A stretch of DNA of 64,000 nt, taken from the NCBI RefSeq assembly GCF_900291015.1, contig NZ_OLKL01000011.1, positions 1 through 64,000 of the forward strand. Direction: 5' to 3'. Source of the stretch: Pseudomonas persica. Lineage in GTDB: Bacteria > Pseudomonadota > Gammaproteobacteria > Pseudomonadales > Pseudomonadaceae. Positions 16,448 through 24,896 of the stretch are shown piece after piece. Below the pieces are notes generated by a model that had not been told where the DNA came from, did no database searches, and saw only the letters and a program-made list of their open reading frames with translations. Within the stretch, counting starts at the first letter, position 1, and every line of letters starts with the position of its first letter. The position numbers were made by a program, and so were the translations under genes.

Positions 16448-17326
16448 TCAGCGGTTCTTGTGAAACGCCGCACTCGGTAACACGCTATCCAGGACGGGCG
16501 CATTTGAACCTTTCAAGGGCTCGGTTGCGCTGACCGGCCCGCCGAGCTGGCTGGCCTGGCGGTATTCGCTGGGCGTGCAGTTGGTGAATTGCTTGAAGGC
16601 GCGGGCGAAATAGGACGGGTCCTTGAAGCCGGCCTCATAGCCAATGCTGGTAATGGGCATCTGGCTGTTGAGGAGCAAGTCCATGGCCAGGTTCATGCGC
16701 TTGCTCAAGATGTAATCCAGAAAGCCAAGGCCGTTGACCTCCTTGAACAGGCGGCTGAAGCGAGCCGTGGTCATGCCGCAGCGCTGGGCGAGATCCTTTT
16801 GATCGATGCATTCGCGAAAGTGCTGGTCGATGTATGGCATGACCTTGCTGAGTGCTTTGTGCTTGTGGTGTTTGCCGGTCAGGCGAATGCTGTCGGGCAA
16901 GGACGGCAGATGATCGATCTGCTGCGCATTGCCCTGACTTTTGATCATGCGGCGTACTTCGCAAAGCTGCTTCAGCACATCGAGGTAGCGACTCATCTCG
17001 CTGCTTGTAAGCGGTAACACCAGGTATTCCCATACCCGCGAACGCATGGCCCAGACGGCCAGTTCTTCGGAGTGCTGCACGGTGAACATGGTAACCGGGA
17101 TGGACGGTGAGTTGCGTTTCACTTCCAGCAGCAGGTTGAGGTTAAGGGTGTCCGGGCGATCGAAATGCATGCAGATCATGTCTGCCTGTTGGCGTTCGGA
17201 ATGCGCGACGGCCTTTGCCAGTTTGCAGTCGCAGACATGACTGAACTGTGCCATCAACGCTTCGGTGGAATGATCGCGTGTCAGATCGAACCACAACAAC
17301 AGCGGCTTTGTGCCTGGGTTAGACAT
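16448..17326 (-). CDS. AraC-type regulator with degenerate receiver domain (probable Tad regulator)
   Basis: A 292-residue protein with a CheY-like N-terminus (about 8-125) and an AraC DNA-binding domain (about 160-260: DQKDLAQRCGMTTARFSRLF, ITSIGYEAGFKDPSYFARAF). By eye, the receiver lacks the phospho-acceptor: the position four before the Pro of MHFDRPD is His54, and the conserved Lys of the KP motif is Leu104 (VLPL). It is therefore probably not controlled by classical phosphorylation. It is divergent from the flp pilin gene across about 450 bp and is the only regulator beside the Tad cluster. The known P. aeruginosa Tad regulator PprB is a different type (LuxR output). Confidence 0.82.
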   Translation of the reverse strand: MSNPGTKPLLLWFDLTRDHSTEALMAQFSHVCDCKLAKAVAHSERQQADMICMHFDRPDTLNLNLLLEVKRNSPSIPVTMFTVQHSEELAVWAMRSRVWEYLVLPLTSSEMSRYLDVLKQLCEVRRMIKSQGNAQQIDHLPSLPDSIRLTGKHHKHKALSKVMPYIDQHFRECIDQKDLAQRCGMTTARFSRLFKEVNGLGFLDYILSKRMNLAMDLLLNSQMPITSIGYEAGFKDPSYFARAFKQFTNCTPSEYRQASQLGGPVSATEPLKGSNAPVLDSVLPSAAFHKNR

Positions 17327-17775
17327 CGTGACTTAACCTTATGCTGGGGAGTTTCCCTACGTGCAGCAGTATTGTCAAAACACTATTAACTCGCCGATGA
17401 ATTTGGTTATTACCTTAGAACGTTTTCGCTTAACGCGTTCTATGCGTTTTGTAAAACCCTGATGTTAGACAGGTTCCGCACGTGGGCTGGTCTTTGGCTA
17501 TGACGACCGCTTGTCGGCTTTGAACAAACGTGCCAGGACCTGTTCCTGAACGGGCTGCAAATGCGTACGAAAGCACTTCTCATATTCGGGTTTCCAGCCT
17601 GTTTTCCAGGTGGCCTTGTCCACCTTTTCGGTGCTGGCCAATGGCCGTAAAAAAGTCCTAGCGATTCGCAAAAATCTCCTAACCCCTACCGTCACCCTCT
17701 AGCTAGGATTCCCATCAGGTAGTGCAAACACCACTGCCCGGGAAGAAAAATAATGTCCTTAGCGAGGTGAGCGAA
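17327..17775. promoter_or_regulatory. regulatory gap upstream of the Tad cluster
   Basis: A 449-bp AT-richer region between the divergent regulator and flp. It holds no gene I can support. A TCCTAG (17657-17662) / CTAGGA (17703-17708) inverted pair sits about 70-120 bp upstream of flp and could mark an operator. No clear sigma-70 or sigma-54 promoter was identified. The leader ends with a strong ribosome-binding site GAGGTGAG before flp. Confidence 0.4.
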
Positions 17776-17967
17776 ATGACTCTGCAAACAATCAAGACTT
17801 CGGTGATGAAGTTCGCCAAAGATGAAAATGGCTTGACCGTTGTGGAATATGCGATAGCAGGTGGGTTGGTTGCCGCCACCCTGATTACTGCGTTCACTAA
17901 CTTGGGAGCCGCAGTGAAGGTAAAGATCAACGCGCTGATTACTGCGCTTGGCGGCACGACTGCTTGA
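17776..17967 (+). CDS. flp: Flp-type pilin (type IVc)
   Basis: A 63-residue prepilin and the structural subunit of the Flp/Tad pilus. A short basic leader MTLQTIKTSVMKFAKDENG is cut after Gly19. The mature N-terminus LTVVEYAIAGGLVAATLI has the Glu5-Tyr6 pair that defines Flp pilins. A single hydrophobic helix follows with a short polar tail. The start at 17776 follows GAGGTGAGCGAA, while an in-frame ATG 54 bp upstream would lengthen the leader unnaturally. It is the first gene of the cluster and probably the most highly expressed. Confidence 0.95.
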   Translation: MTLQTIKTSVMKFAKDENGLTVVEYAIAGGLVAATLITAFTNLGAAVKVKINALITALGGTTA

Positions 17968-18004
17968 ACTAAATCCTTAACTAAGCCCCAAGGGGGATGC
18001 AGCA

Positions 18005-18523
18005 ATGTCAGCAGAGTCTCTGTTCGCCATTGTCGTGCTGCTAGGGCTGCTGGGCATAGCGGTGGTCGGGGATCTTCGTAACCACCGCATTCCCAACATG
18101 TTGATCTTGCTGGGGTTGGGTTTGGGGTTGGCGGGCCAGGTTTATTCCGCAGAACTTACCGGGCTGGGTTATGGCGTGGTGGGTATGTTTATCGGGTTTG
18201 CCGTGTTTATTCCGATGTACGCGCTGGGGGGCATGGCAGCCGGCGACGTCAAGCTGATGGCCATGGTCGGTACCTTTCTTACTCCGCATGAAGCACTTTC
18301 TGCAGCACTTCTTAGCCTGATTGCCGGTGGCGTGTGCGGGATGTTGATAGTGCTCATGCGCGGGCAGTTGAAACAGACGTTACAACGCTACTGGTTGATC
18401 TTGACGGCGCAGGCTTATTTTGCGCCGGAGGCGGATGAGGTGGCAGGTAAGCCTTTCCCTTATTCAGTCGCGATCCTGTCCGGAACCCTTGTCAGCCTGT
18501 TTGGGCTGCCGCTAGGCCTATAG
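18005..18523 (+). CDS. tadV: TadV/FppA-type prepilin peptidase (A24)
   Basis: A 172-residue inner-membrane aspartyl protease that cleaves Flp prepilin and pseudopilins. The two catalytic Asp are Asp23 in VVGDLRNHRIPN and Asp81 in the GxGD-type motif GGMAAGDVKLMAMVG. There are about five to six hydrophobic helices. It lacks the cytoplasmic methyltransferase domain of PilD, as usual for TadV/CpaA. A good AGGGGG ribosome-binding site precedes the start. It lies 38 bp after flp. Confidence 0.93.
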   Translation: MSAESLFAIVVLLGLLGIAVVGDLRNHRIPNMLILLGLGLGLAGQVYSAELTGLGYGVVGMFIGFAVFIPMYALGGMAAGDVKLMAMVGTFLTPHEALSAALLSLIAGGVCGMLIVLMRGQLKQTLQRYWLILTAQAYFAPEADEVAGKPFPYSVAILSGTLVSLFGLPLGL

Positions 18524-18538
18524 CCTGGGAGGCTAATA

Positions 18539-19873
18539 ATGTACGCACTCAGAGACAGTGGTGCCTGCGCCTGTGACAAGGACGCAGTGCAGAGGCTGGC
18601 ACCTCAGCCACGTACAGTTCACGAGACTGGCCTGGCGGAAAGCTTTCTCGGTGATTTGCTGTGCAAGCACTTGCACGACGCCGGTACGCTGGACCTGTCG
18701 CGCCTGGTTGAGCGCCTGGCGCTGACCGGTGCAGTGGTAGAAGAAGTACTGGCCTTTCTGCGCAAGGATGGTCGTGTCGAAGTACTGGGCCAGGTAGGTG
18801 TGCAAACGGGGGGGCAGGTGCTGCGCTACGGCTTGACCGAGCGCGGCCGCGGTACCGCCCGGGATGCACTGGCGCGCAGCGGCTACATCGGCGCGGCGCC
18901 CTTTCCGGTAAGTGCCTACCGTGACCTGCTCAAGCTGCAGACAATCCACCATGGCCGCATCAGTACGCAGGACATGCATGCGGCCTTCGCTGGCGTTGTG
19001 CTCTCGGAGAGCATGCTCGATCAACTGGGCGTAGCGCTGAACTCCGGGCGCGCCATCATGATTTATGGCCCCGCAGGTACCGGCAAGACCTACGTCAGCA
19101 GCCGGTTGATCCGCCTGTTCGCCGAAGCCATCTGGGTGCCCCATGCCATCGAAATCAACGAGTCGGTCATCGAGGTGTATGACCCCCAGGTGCATCAGCG
19201 CCTGGAGGAAGAGGCGCAACCGAACAGCCTGTTGCTCAATGAAGGAATCGATCGTCGGCTGGTGCGTTGTAAACGCCCGGTGGTGATCACTGGCGGCGAA
19301 TTGGGCATGGAGCAACTGGATGTCCGCTTTGATCCCAGTACCCGTCAGTACCAGGCCTCCTTGCAACTGAAGGCCAGCAATGGCCTGTTCATCATCGACG
19401 ACATGGGCCGCCAGCGCATGGCCCCGGCCGAGCTGCTCAACCGCTGGATCGTGCCGATGGAAGAGAAGCGCGACTTCCTCAACCTGGGTGGCGGGCGTCA
19501 TTGCGAGCTGCCGTTCGATCTGGTGCTGGTGTTTTCCACCAACCTGAATCCCCTGGAGCTGGCCGACGAAGCTTTCTTGCGGCGCATCGGCTACAAGCTG
19601 CAGTTCAGCTACCTGAAGGTCGATGAGTACGAACGCATCTGGCGCCAGGAGTGCGAACGCCTGGGCCTGGCTTACGACCCTTCGCTGTTGCGCTATGCGC
19701 TACAGGCGCTGTACGAGGCCGAAGGCGTGCCGCTGGTGCCGTGCCACCCTCGCGACCTGCTGAACATGGCACTTGACCGTCAGCGTTACCTGGGCGGCGA
19801 GGGGCCGTTGTCGGAGCAGGAGCTGAAATGGGCTTGGCAAAGCTACTTCGTGCAGATCGACTTCCTTGGATAA
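18539..19873 (+). CDS. winged-helix/AAA+ ATPase of the Tad cluster, role unknown
   Basis: A 444-residue cytoplasmic protein. The N-terminus (about 30-110) looks like a winged helix (LAESFLGDLLCKHLHDAG ... LRYGLTERGR). An AAA+ domain follows, with Walker A GPAGTGKT (177-184), Walker B LFIIDDMG (283-290), sensor 1 VFSTN (331-335), and a probable arginine finger in FLRRIGYK (347-353). It is not TadA, TadZ or another canonical Tad component. It lies between tadV and rcpC in the same operon, with ribosome-binding site GGGAGG, so a link to pilus biogenesis or its control is inferred from position. AAA+ proteins are found in a subset of Tad loci; their task is not known to me. Confidence 0.85.
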   Translation: MYALRDSGACACDKDAVQRLAPQPRTVHETGLAESFLGDLLCKHLHDAGTLDLSRLVERLALTGAVVEEVLAFLRKDGRVEVLGQVGVQTGGQVLRYGLTERGRGTARDALARSGYIGAAPFPVSAYRDLLKLQTIHHGRISTQDMHAAFAGVVLSESMLDQLGVALNSGRAIMIYGPAGTGKTYVSSRLIRLFAEAIWVPHAIEINESVIEVYDPQVHQRLEEEAQPNSLLLNEGIDRRLVRCKRPVVITGGELGMEQLDVRFDPSTRQYQASLQLKASNGLFIIDDMGRQRMAPAELLNRWIVPMEEKRDFLNLGGGRHCELPFDLVLVFSTNLNPLELADEAFLRRIGYKLQFSYLKVDEYERIWRQECERLGLAYDPSLLRYALQALYEAEGVPLVPCHPRDLLNMALDRQRYLGGEGPLSEQELKWAWQSYFVQIDFLG

Positions 19874-19885
19874 GGAGATGCAGAT

Positions 19886-20692
19886 ATGAGCGCCCGTACG
19901 CTGATCCTGATTGCCGTTTCCCTGACCCTGGGGCTTGGCGCCGCCTGGATGGCCAACAACTGGCTCGATGGTCGGCTCAACACCGTCCCGGACGACAACA
20001 TGAAGAACGTGGTGGTCGCCACGGTGGAGATCCCGTTCGGGCAGATGATCGAGGCCCAGCAGGTTGCCATCGTGCGCATGCCCAAGGATGCAGTACCCGA
20101 CGATGCCTTCGACAGTAACGAAAAGGTGCTGGGCAAGATCGCCACCTTCGCCCTGTTGCGCGGTGACGTGCTGCGCAGCGCACGCCTGGCCGAGCACTTG
20201 GGTGGCAGTACCCTGGCTTCGTTGATCGCCCCCGACAAACGTGCCATTGCGGTGCGCGTGGACGACGTGGTCGGGGTGGGCGGGTTCCTCTTGCCGGGTA
20301 ACCGGGTCGATGTACTGGCGACCAAGCAAAGTGACGGCAGCGGTAATGACGCAGAGTCCAGGACTATTCTCCAGGACTTGCGGGTATTGGCCGTGGACCA
20401 GACGGCAGGGACGGACAAGACCCAACCGGTGGTAGTGCGTGCCGTGACCCTGGAAATGTCGGCCAAGGAGGCAGAAATCCTGGTCAAGGCGCAATCGGAA
20501 GGGAAGTTGCAACTGGCCCTGCGCAACCCGCTGGATGCCCAGAAGCAACCGCAAGCCGTTGCCGCGCCGGTCCAGGCTGCGCCGCCAGTAGCCAAACCCC
20601 AACTAAAGCCGGTGGCAAAAGGCAACGGGGGAGTTGGCTCGGTCACCATCATTCGCGGGACTGAAGTTGAAGTAGCGAAAACAAGATTCTGA
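19886..20692 (+). CDS. rcpC: RcpC/CpaB Tad pilus assembly protein
   Basis: A 268-residue CpaB/RcpC protein with one N-terminal membrane anchor (LILIAVSLTLGLGAAWMANN) and a SAF domain (VVVATVEIPFGQMIEAQQVA). The conserved RAIAVRVDDVVGVGGFLLPGNRVDVL block and a C-terminal Pro/Ala-rich tail follow. It acts in the periplasm and is thought to bind peptidoglycan or gate the RcpA secretin. It lies 12 bp after the AAA+ gene with an AAGGAG ribosome-binding site. Confidence 0.93.
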   Translation: MSARTLILIAVSLTLGLGAAWMANNWLDGRLNTVPDDNMKNVVVATVEIPFGQMIEAQQVAIVRMPKDAVPDDAFDSNEKVLGKIATFALLRGDVLRSARLAEHLGGSTLASLIAPDKRAIAVRVDDVVGVGGFLLPGNRVDVLATKQSDGSGNDAESRTILQDLRVLAVDQTAGTDKTQPVVVRAVTLEMSAKEAEILVKAQSEGKLQLALRNPLDAQKQPQAVAAPVQAAPPVAKPQLKPVAKGNGGVGSVTIIRGTEVEVAKTRF

Positions 20693-20755
20693 GGCAGCTG
20701 GCGTCCGAATAGCTAACCTTCGGCAGGAACGAGATCACCTCGCAGGGAGTAGTCA

Positions 20756-22267
20756 ATGAATACTTTGCAGAGACTAGGGCTGTACCTGTTGTGCGGGCTC
20801 GGTACGCAGCTGCTGTTCGCTGGCGTGGCGCAGGCTGCAGAACCGGGTGCGGGCTACAGCGCCATGCCGGCGGCCAATACCAACATGGTCCAGGTACCCA
20901 TCTATAAGTCGCGGACGATCAGCACTCGTACACCGGTCAGGAAAATCTCGGTAGGCAACCCGGATATCGCCGACATCCTGATCACCAGCCCCACTCAGCT
21001 CTACCTGCTCGGCCGTTCCCTGGGCACTACCAACGTGTTGCTGTGGGACAGCAGCAATCGCTTGATCGAGACCATGGATGTGGAGGTCGTGCATGACCTC
21101 ACCGGGCTCAAGACCAAACTGCACCAGTTGCTGCCCGAGGAGAATATCGAGGTGTTCAGCGCCCAGGGCGCACTGGTGCTGCGTGGCCAGGTGCGCAGCG
21201 CTGCCGCCATGGACACAGCGATGAAAGTGGCCAAGACCTATGCCGCGCAAACCTCGAGTGTGGTGCAAGGCAAAGGTGAAGCTGCCGAGGCTGCACCGGC
21301 CCAGTCGCTGGAGGTGATCAACCTGCTCAGCGTCGGGGGCAGCCAGCAGGTGATGCTGGAAGTCAAGGTGGCGGAGATGCAGCGCAGCCTGATCAAGAAC
21401 CTCAACGTCCGCTTCAATGCCCTTGGCAGCTCCGGCAACTGGAGCGGTGGCGGGTTCAACAATGGCCAGGGGCTGGGCCTGACCCCGGGTGGCGGGTCGA
21501 TCCTTTCGCCAGGCTCGCTGATTGGTGGCGGCAAAGGCTTGTTCGCCCAGTTCCTGTCCGACGATTTCCTCTTCAACGTGGTGCTGGAGGCGTCCAAGGA
21601 CAATGGTTCGGCCAAAGTGCTGGCTGAACCCACCCTCACCACACTGACCGGCCAGCAGGCAGAGTTCATTTCCGGTGGCGAGTTCCCGATCCCGATCACC
21701 GAGGATGATGGCATCACCATCGAATACAAGGAATTCGGTGTCGGCGTGAAGTTCCTGCCGGTGGTGCTCGACTCCGGGCGTATCAACCTCAACCTGAATG
21801 TCTCGGTGAGCGAGCTTTCCAACGTCAACTCGCTGGTACTCGACACAGGCCTCAACAGTATTCTGGGCGATGGTGTTACCCAGGTCATTCCGTCGCTGAC
21901 CAAGCGTAGCGCCGAATCCACGGTCGAACTGGGCAATGGCCAGACCATAGCCATCGCCGGCTTGATCAGCGAAAACACCCGCGATTTCGTCAGCCGTTTC
22001 CCGGGGCTGGGGGACCTGCCGATACTTGGGCACCTGTTCCGCAGCCAGTCGTTCATCAACGGTGAAACCGAACTGGTGATCCTGGTGACGCCGCACCTGG
22101 CCAAACCGGTGGATGCCAAGGCGGTACGCCTGCCCACCGAGAAGTTCGTCGAACCCAGTGACCTGGACTTCTACCTGCTCGGCAAGACCAAGGGCAGTGA
22201 GCCGGGGCGCGCGGTGCCCGTCAGCCTCGGGGTCAGCGGTGGCAATTTTGGTCATGATCTGAACTGA
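20756..22267 (+). CDS. rcpA: RcpA/CpaC outer-membrane secretin
   Basis: A 503-residue secretin forming the outer-membrane channel of the Flp pilus. A signal peptide ends near CGLGTQLLFAGVAQAA. The N-terminal pilus-assembly domain has KSRTISTRTPVRKISVGNPD and TSPTQLYLLGRSLGTTNVLL. A BON-like segment (VFSAQGALVLRGQVRSAAAM) and the secretin domain (VMLEVKVAEMQRSLIKNLNV, EPTLTTLTGQQAEFISGGEF, LPILGHLFRSQSFINGETEL) follow. Glycine-rich inserts near 220-255 are normal. A GGGAG ribosome-binding site precedes the start. Confidence 0.95.
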   Translation: MNTLQRLGLYLLCGLGTQLLFAGVAQAAEPGAGYSAMPAANTNMVQVPIYKSRTISTRTPVRKISVGNPDIADILITSPTQLYLLGRSLGTTNVLLWDSSNRLIETMDVEVVHDLTGLKTKLHQLLPEENIEVFSAQGALVLRGQVRSAAAMDTAMKVAKTYAAQTSSVVQGKGEAAEAAPAQSLEVINLLSVGGSQQVMLEVKVAEMQRSLIKNLNVRFNALGSSGNWSGGGFNNGQGLGLTPGGGSILSPGSLIGGGKGLFAQFLSDDFLFNVVLEASKDNGSAKVLAEPTLTTLTGQQAEFISGGEFPIPITEDDGITIEYKEFGVGVKFLPVVLDSGRINLNLNVSVSELSNVNSLVLDTGLNSILGDGVTQVIPSLTKRSAESTVELGNGQTIAIAGLISENTRDFVSRFPGLGDLPILGHLFRSQSFINGETELVILVTPHLAKPVDAKAVRLPTEKFVEPSDLDFYLLGKTKGSEPGRAVPVSLGVSGGNFGHDLN

Positions 22268-22282
22268 TCGGGGAGAACCAGC

Positions 22283-22564
22283 ATGAGAAGCATGATCGTG
22301 TGTTGCGCGCTGCTGTCGGGATTGTCCGGTTGCATGTCCTACGACGAAGGGCGCGTTGGCCCGCTGGGCTACAGCGTTTACCAGACCACCTACCAGCAGA
22401 TTGCCGACAAGCAAGTGGCCGCCAACCCAGGTACCGAACTGCCTGCCGCCGGTGCCGATGGGCCGTTGCTGGAGAAGGTGATCAATGGTTATCGGGGGGC
22501 GACTGGCGATGCACAGCAGGTCGGTCAGCCGATCCAGATCCAAGTCACTGATTCAACTCGCTGA
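22283..22564 (+). CDS. small lipoprotein of the Tad cluster
   Basis: A 93-residue predicted lipoprotein: signal MRSMIVCCALLSGLSGC with the lipobox LSGC (Cys17), then a short polar domain containing LLEKVINGYRGATGD. It is too short for RcpB or CpaD and shows no match I recognise. Its position directly after the secretin gene suggests an outer-membrane pilotin or secretin partner; that is inference from location. The start has GGGGAGAACCAGC upstream. Confidence 0.7.
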   Translation: MRSMIVCCALLSGLSGCMSYDEGRVGPLGYSVYQTTYQQIADKQVAANPGTELPAAGADGPLLEKVINGYRGATGDAQQVGQPIQIQVTDSTR

Positions 22565-22578
22565 TTGAGGGCGTGATC

Positions 22579-23913
22579 ATGACTCTTCGAGCTCAACGGA
22601 TGTTCACCGCGCCGCCGGGCCAACAGCGGGGGGCAGTGACTGTCATCATCGTGATCGCCCTGGTCGCGATATTGATGATGGCAGCGTTGGTGCTCGATGG
22701 CGGTCACGTGTTGTTGAACAAGACCCGACTGCAGAATGCCGTGGACGCCGCCGCCCTGAGTGGTGCAAAGACCCTGAGCCAGGTGATGGGCTCTGGCAAT
22801 AGTGCCAGTACCGCGCGAGCCGCCGCGCTCTTTACGCTGAACGAAAACGCCAAGGCTGCGGGCAACAACGAACTGTCGACGGCAATCGGCGGCAACCCTG
22901 GAGCATTCGCGGTGGTGGAGCTGGCAGACAATGTCTATGGGCCTTTCTCCTTCCCTGGGCCGACTAATGCCACTTATGTGCGGGTTTCGGTAGCGAATTA
23001 CTCATTGGCAGGCTTTTTCTGGAGCTTCGCCCAGTCATTCGGTACAGGCGCCTTGGGAGCCAAGCAGGTGACGGCGATTGCCACCGCCGGGCCGAGCCCG
23101 ACCAGCCCATGTGATCTTGCGCCGCTGCTGGTGTGTGGCAACCCGGATCAATATAACCCAGATACCGGCATGTTCTGGGGTTATCGCTTTGGTGACCTGA
23201 AGGTCTTGAAATCAGCCTCCAAGAACAGCGATCCGATTGGCCCGGGCAATTTCCAGCTGCTCGATTTTGGCTCTGGCGGCAAGACCATTGGCGAGCTGAT
23301 GGCTGGCGGCGGTTCAGTTTGCCGCAATGTCGGTGACAACGTAGCCACCAAACCTGGCAACACGGTTGGCCCATCCGTGAAAGGCCTGAACACGCGCTTC
23401 GGTGAGTACACCGGGACGCTCAATAGTTCGGACTATCCGCCAGACCTGGTGACGGACTATAGCAATCCGCTGATGAAGTACAACGTTGCCGACGATCGGG
23501 AGGAGTACCAGGGCCAACCCGTCACCTCGAGCAACGGCAATCTGTCTTCTGGCGGCACGCCGCTGTTCGACTACAACGACTATGTCGCGCAGACAGCCGC
23601 GTGTGTCGCAGGCGCTACGGGTTGCCAGTCGGGTGGGGTTTTCGAGCGGCGGATGCTGAAGATCGTGATGGGTGACTGCTCCGGCAAGGACTCGGGAGCA
23701 TCGTCAATTCCGGTCCTCGGTTTTGGTTGTTTCTTTGTGGTGCAGCCGGCCGACAACTCGGGCGGTGATTCGCAGATCTTTGGCCAGTTCGTCAAGCAAT
23801 GCGAGGGTGACGGTGTGCCGGGGCCCACGCCGCAAGACGATTCCGGCCCGCAGATCATCCAGCTGTACAAAACCTTTCTCAACGGCAGTGGCACACCGAG
23901 CACCGACTCCTGA
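22579..23913 (+). CDS. tadG: TadG-like pilus protein
   Basis: A 444-residue protein with the TadE/TadG-type N-terminal helix RGAVTVIIVIALVAILMMAA, followed by LDGGHVLLNKTRLQNAVDAA, the signature of putative Flp pilus-assembly TadG proteins. A long exported domain follows, with several Cys (CDLAPLLVCG, CVAGATGCQSG, GDCSGK, FGCFFV, KQCEG) that probably form disulfides. The ATG at 22579 is chosen because GAGGG sits 7 nt upstream; the in-frame GTG at 22573 is too close to it. Members of this group are thought to anchor or cap the pilus. Confidence 0.85.
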   Translation: MTLRAQRMFTAPPGQQRGAVTVIIVIALVAILMMAALVLDGGHVLLNKTRLQNAVDAAALSGAKTLSQVMGSGNSASTARAAALFTLNENAKAAGNNELSTAIGGNPGAFAVVELADNVYGPFSFPGPTNATYVRVSVANYSLAGFFWSFAQSFGTGALGAKQVTAIATAGPSPTSPCDLAPLLVCGNPDQYNPDTGMFWGYRFGDLKVLKSASKNSDPIGPGNFQLLDFGSGGKTIGELMAGGGSVCRNVGDNVATKPGNTVGPSVKGLNTRFGEYTGTLNSSDYPPDLVTDYSNPLMKYNVADDREEYQGQPVTSSNGNLSSGGTPLFDYNDYVAQTAACVAGATGCQSGGVFERRMLKIVMGDCSGKDSGASSIPVLGFGCFFVVQPADNSGGDSQIFGQFVKQCEGDGVPGPTPQDDSGPQIIQLYKTFLNGSGTPSTDS

Positions 23914-23922
23914 GGAGCTGTC

Positions 23923-24393
23923 ATGGAACTTCACCGGCTCAAGCGTGCGCAGCGTCAGCAAGGGGTGGCAATCGTCGAGTTCACTATCACCCTGCCGCTG
24001 TTGCTCCTGACCTTGCTGGCCTTTGGCGAATTTGGCCGCATGCTTTACCAGTACAACAGCCTGCTGCAGGGCAGCCGTGATGCCGCGCGCTTTGTCGCCA
24101 GCCAGGCCTGGAACTCGACCTTGGGCAAGGTCGAGGTGAGCGCCGATCTCGAGTGCATGACCAAGTATGTGGCGGTGTACGGTGCACCTTCCACGCCGCC
24201 CTGCAGCCTGACCGGCATGCCCGCCAACACTACCGTGCAGGTGGCCAAGGTGGCGGGCACCAACGACCACGTGCAGGTGACCATCAGTTCTGTCTTTTCT
24301 CCGCTAATCGCCAGTGGCATTCCGGCGTTTATCGGCAATAGCACGGCGCTGAACTTCCCGTTGGTCGCCACCACCGTGATGAGGGCACTGTGA
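23923..24393 (+). CDS. tadE: TadE-like pseudopilin
   Basis: A 156-residue TadE-family pseudopilin. After a basic stretch (LKRAQRQQG) the processing site is followed by VAIVEFTITLPLLLLTLLAF, with Glu5 after the Gly, then GEFGRMLYQYNSLLQGSRDA, the conserved TadE block. A C-terminal globular part includes two Cys (LECMTK, PPCSLTG). It is predicted to be cleaved by TadV and to form the pilus base with TadF. It lies 9 bp after tadG. Confidence 0.88.
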   Translation: MELHRLKRAQRQQGVAIVEFTITLPLLLLTLLAFGEFGRMLYQYNSLLQGSRDAARFVASQAWNSTLGKVEVSADLECMTKYVAVYGAPSTPPCSLTGMPANTTVQVAKVAGTNDHVQVTISSVFSPLIASGIPAFIGNSTALNFPLVATTVMRAL

Positions 24394-24896
24394 TGAAGCG
24401 CAGAGGCATGCAGGGCGTTTACGTGGTGGAGTTCGCTATTGTCAGTGCGTTGATGTTCACGTTGTTGTTCGGCGTACTGGAAATAGGCCGGCTGTACTAC
24501 ACCGTGAACGTGCTGAATGAGTCCGTGCGACGTGGCGCACGTCTGGCGGCGGTATGCAATATCAGTGACCCGGTGGTGCTACGCCGGGCGATATTCAACA
24601 GCGCAGGTGACAGTGGCGCCAGCAGCCTGCTGGCCGACCTGGACACCTCGGACCTGACCCTGCGTTACCTGGACAAGGACGGTGCGCCGGTAGCCAACCC
24701 CGGTGATCTGGTGAGTGCCAGCGGGTTTGCCGCTGTCCGCTATGTGCAACTGACGCTGCAGAACTTCCAGTTCAGCCTGTTTATTCCAGGGTTTGGCGTA
24801 CCCATTACCTTGCCAGTATTCAAGGCGACCTTACCTCGCGAGAGCCTCGGGCGGCATACCGAGGCGGATGTCGCACCGGAGATCACGCCATGCTGA
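24393..24896 (+). CDS. tadF: second TadE/TadF-like pseudopilin
   Basis: A 167-residue pseudopilin: MKRRGMQGVYVVEFAIVSAL with Gly before the mature Tyr-Val-Val-Glu-Phe segment, then LFGVLEIGRLYYTVNVLNES. The ATG at 24393 overlaps the tadE stop codon by one base; a GTG one codon earlier is also possible. TadE and TadF are sister families, and which of the two genes here deserves which name is judged only by order. The end overlaps tadZ by 7 bp. Confidence 0.8.
   Translation: MKRRGMQGVYVVEFAIVSALMFTLLFGVLEIGRLYYTVNVLNESVRRGARLAAVCNISDPVVLRRAIFNSAGDSGASSLLADLDTSDLTLRYLDKDGAPVANPGDLVSASGFAAVRYVQLTLQNFQFSLFIPGFGVPITLPVFKATLPRESLGRHTEADVAPEITPC

Noticed and set aside
17498..17695. A 65-codon minus-strand frame in the Tad control region.
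   Set aside because: GTG start without a properly spaced ribosome-binding site, no motif; the composition is only mildly protein-like. It could be reconsidered if transcripts are found.
17776..18523. A type IVa pilin and PilD-type peptidase.
   Set aside because: The pilin is very short with the Flp Glu-Tyr motif, and the peptidase lacks the methylase domain, so both are Tad type.
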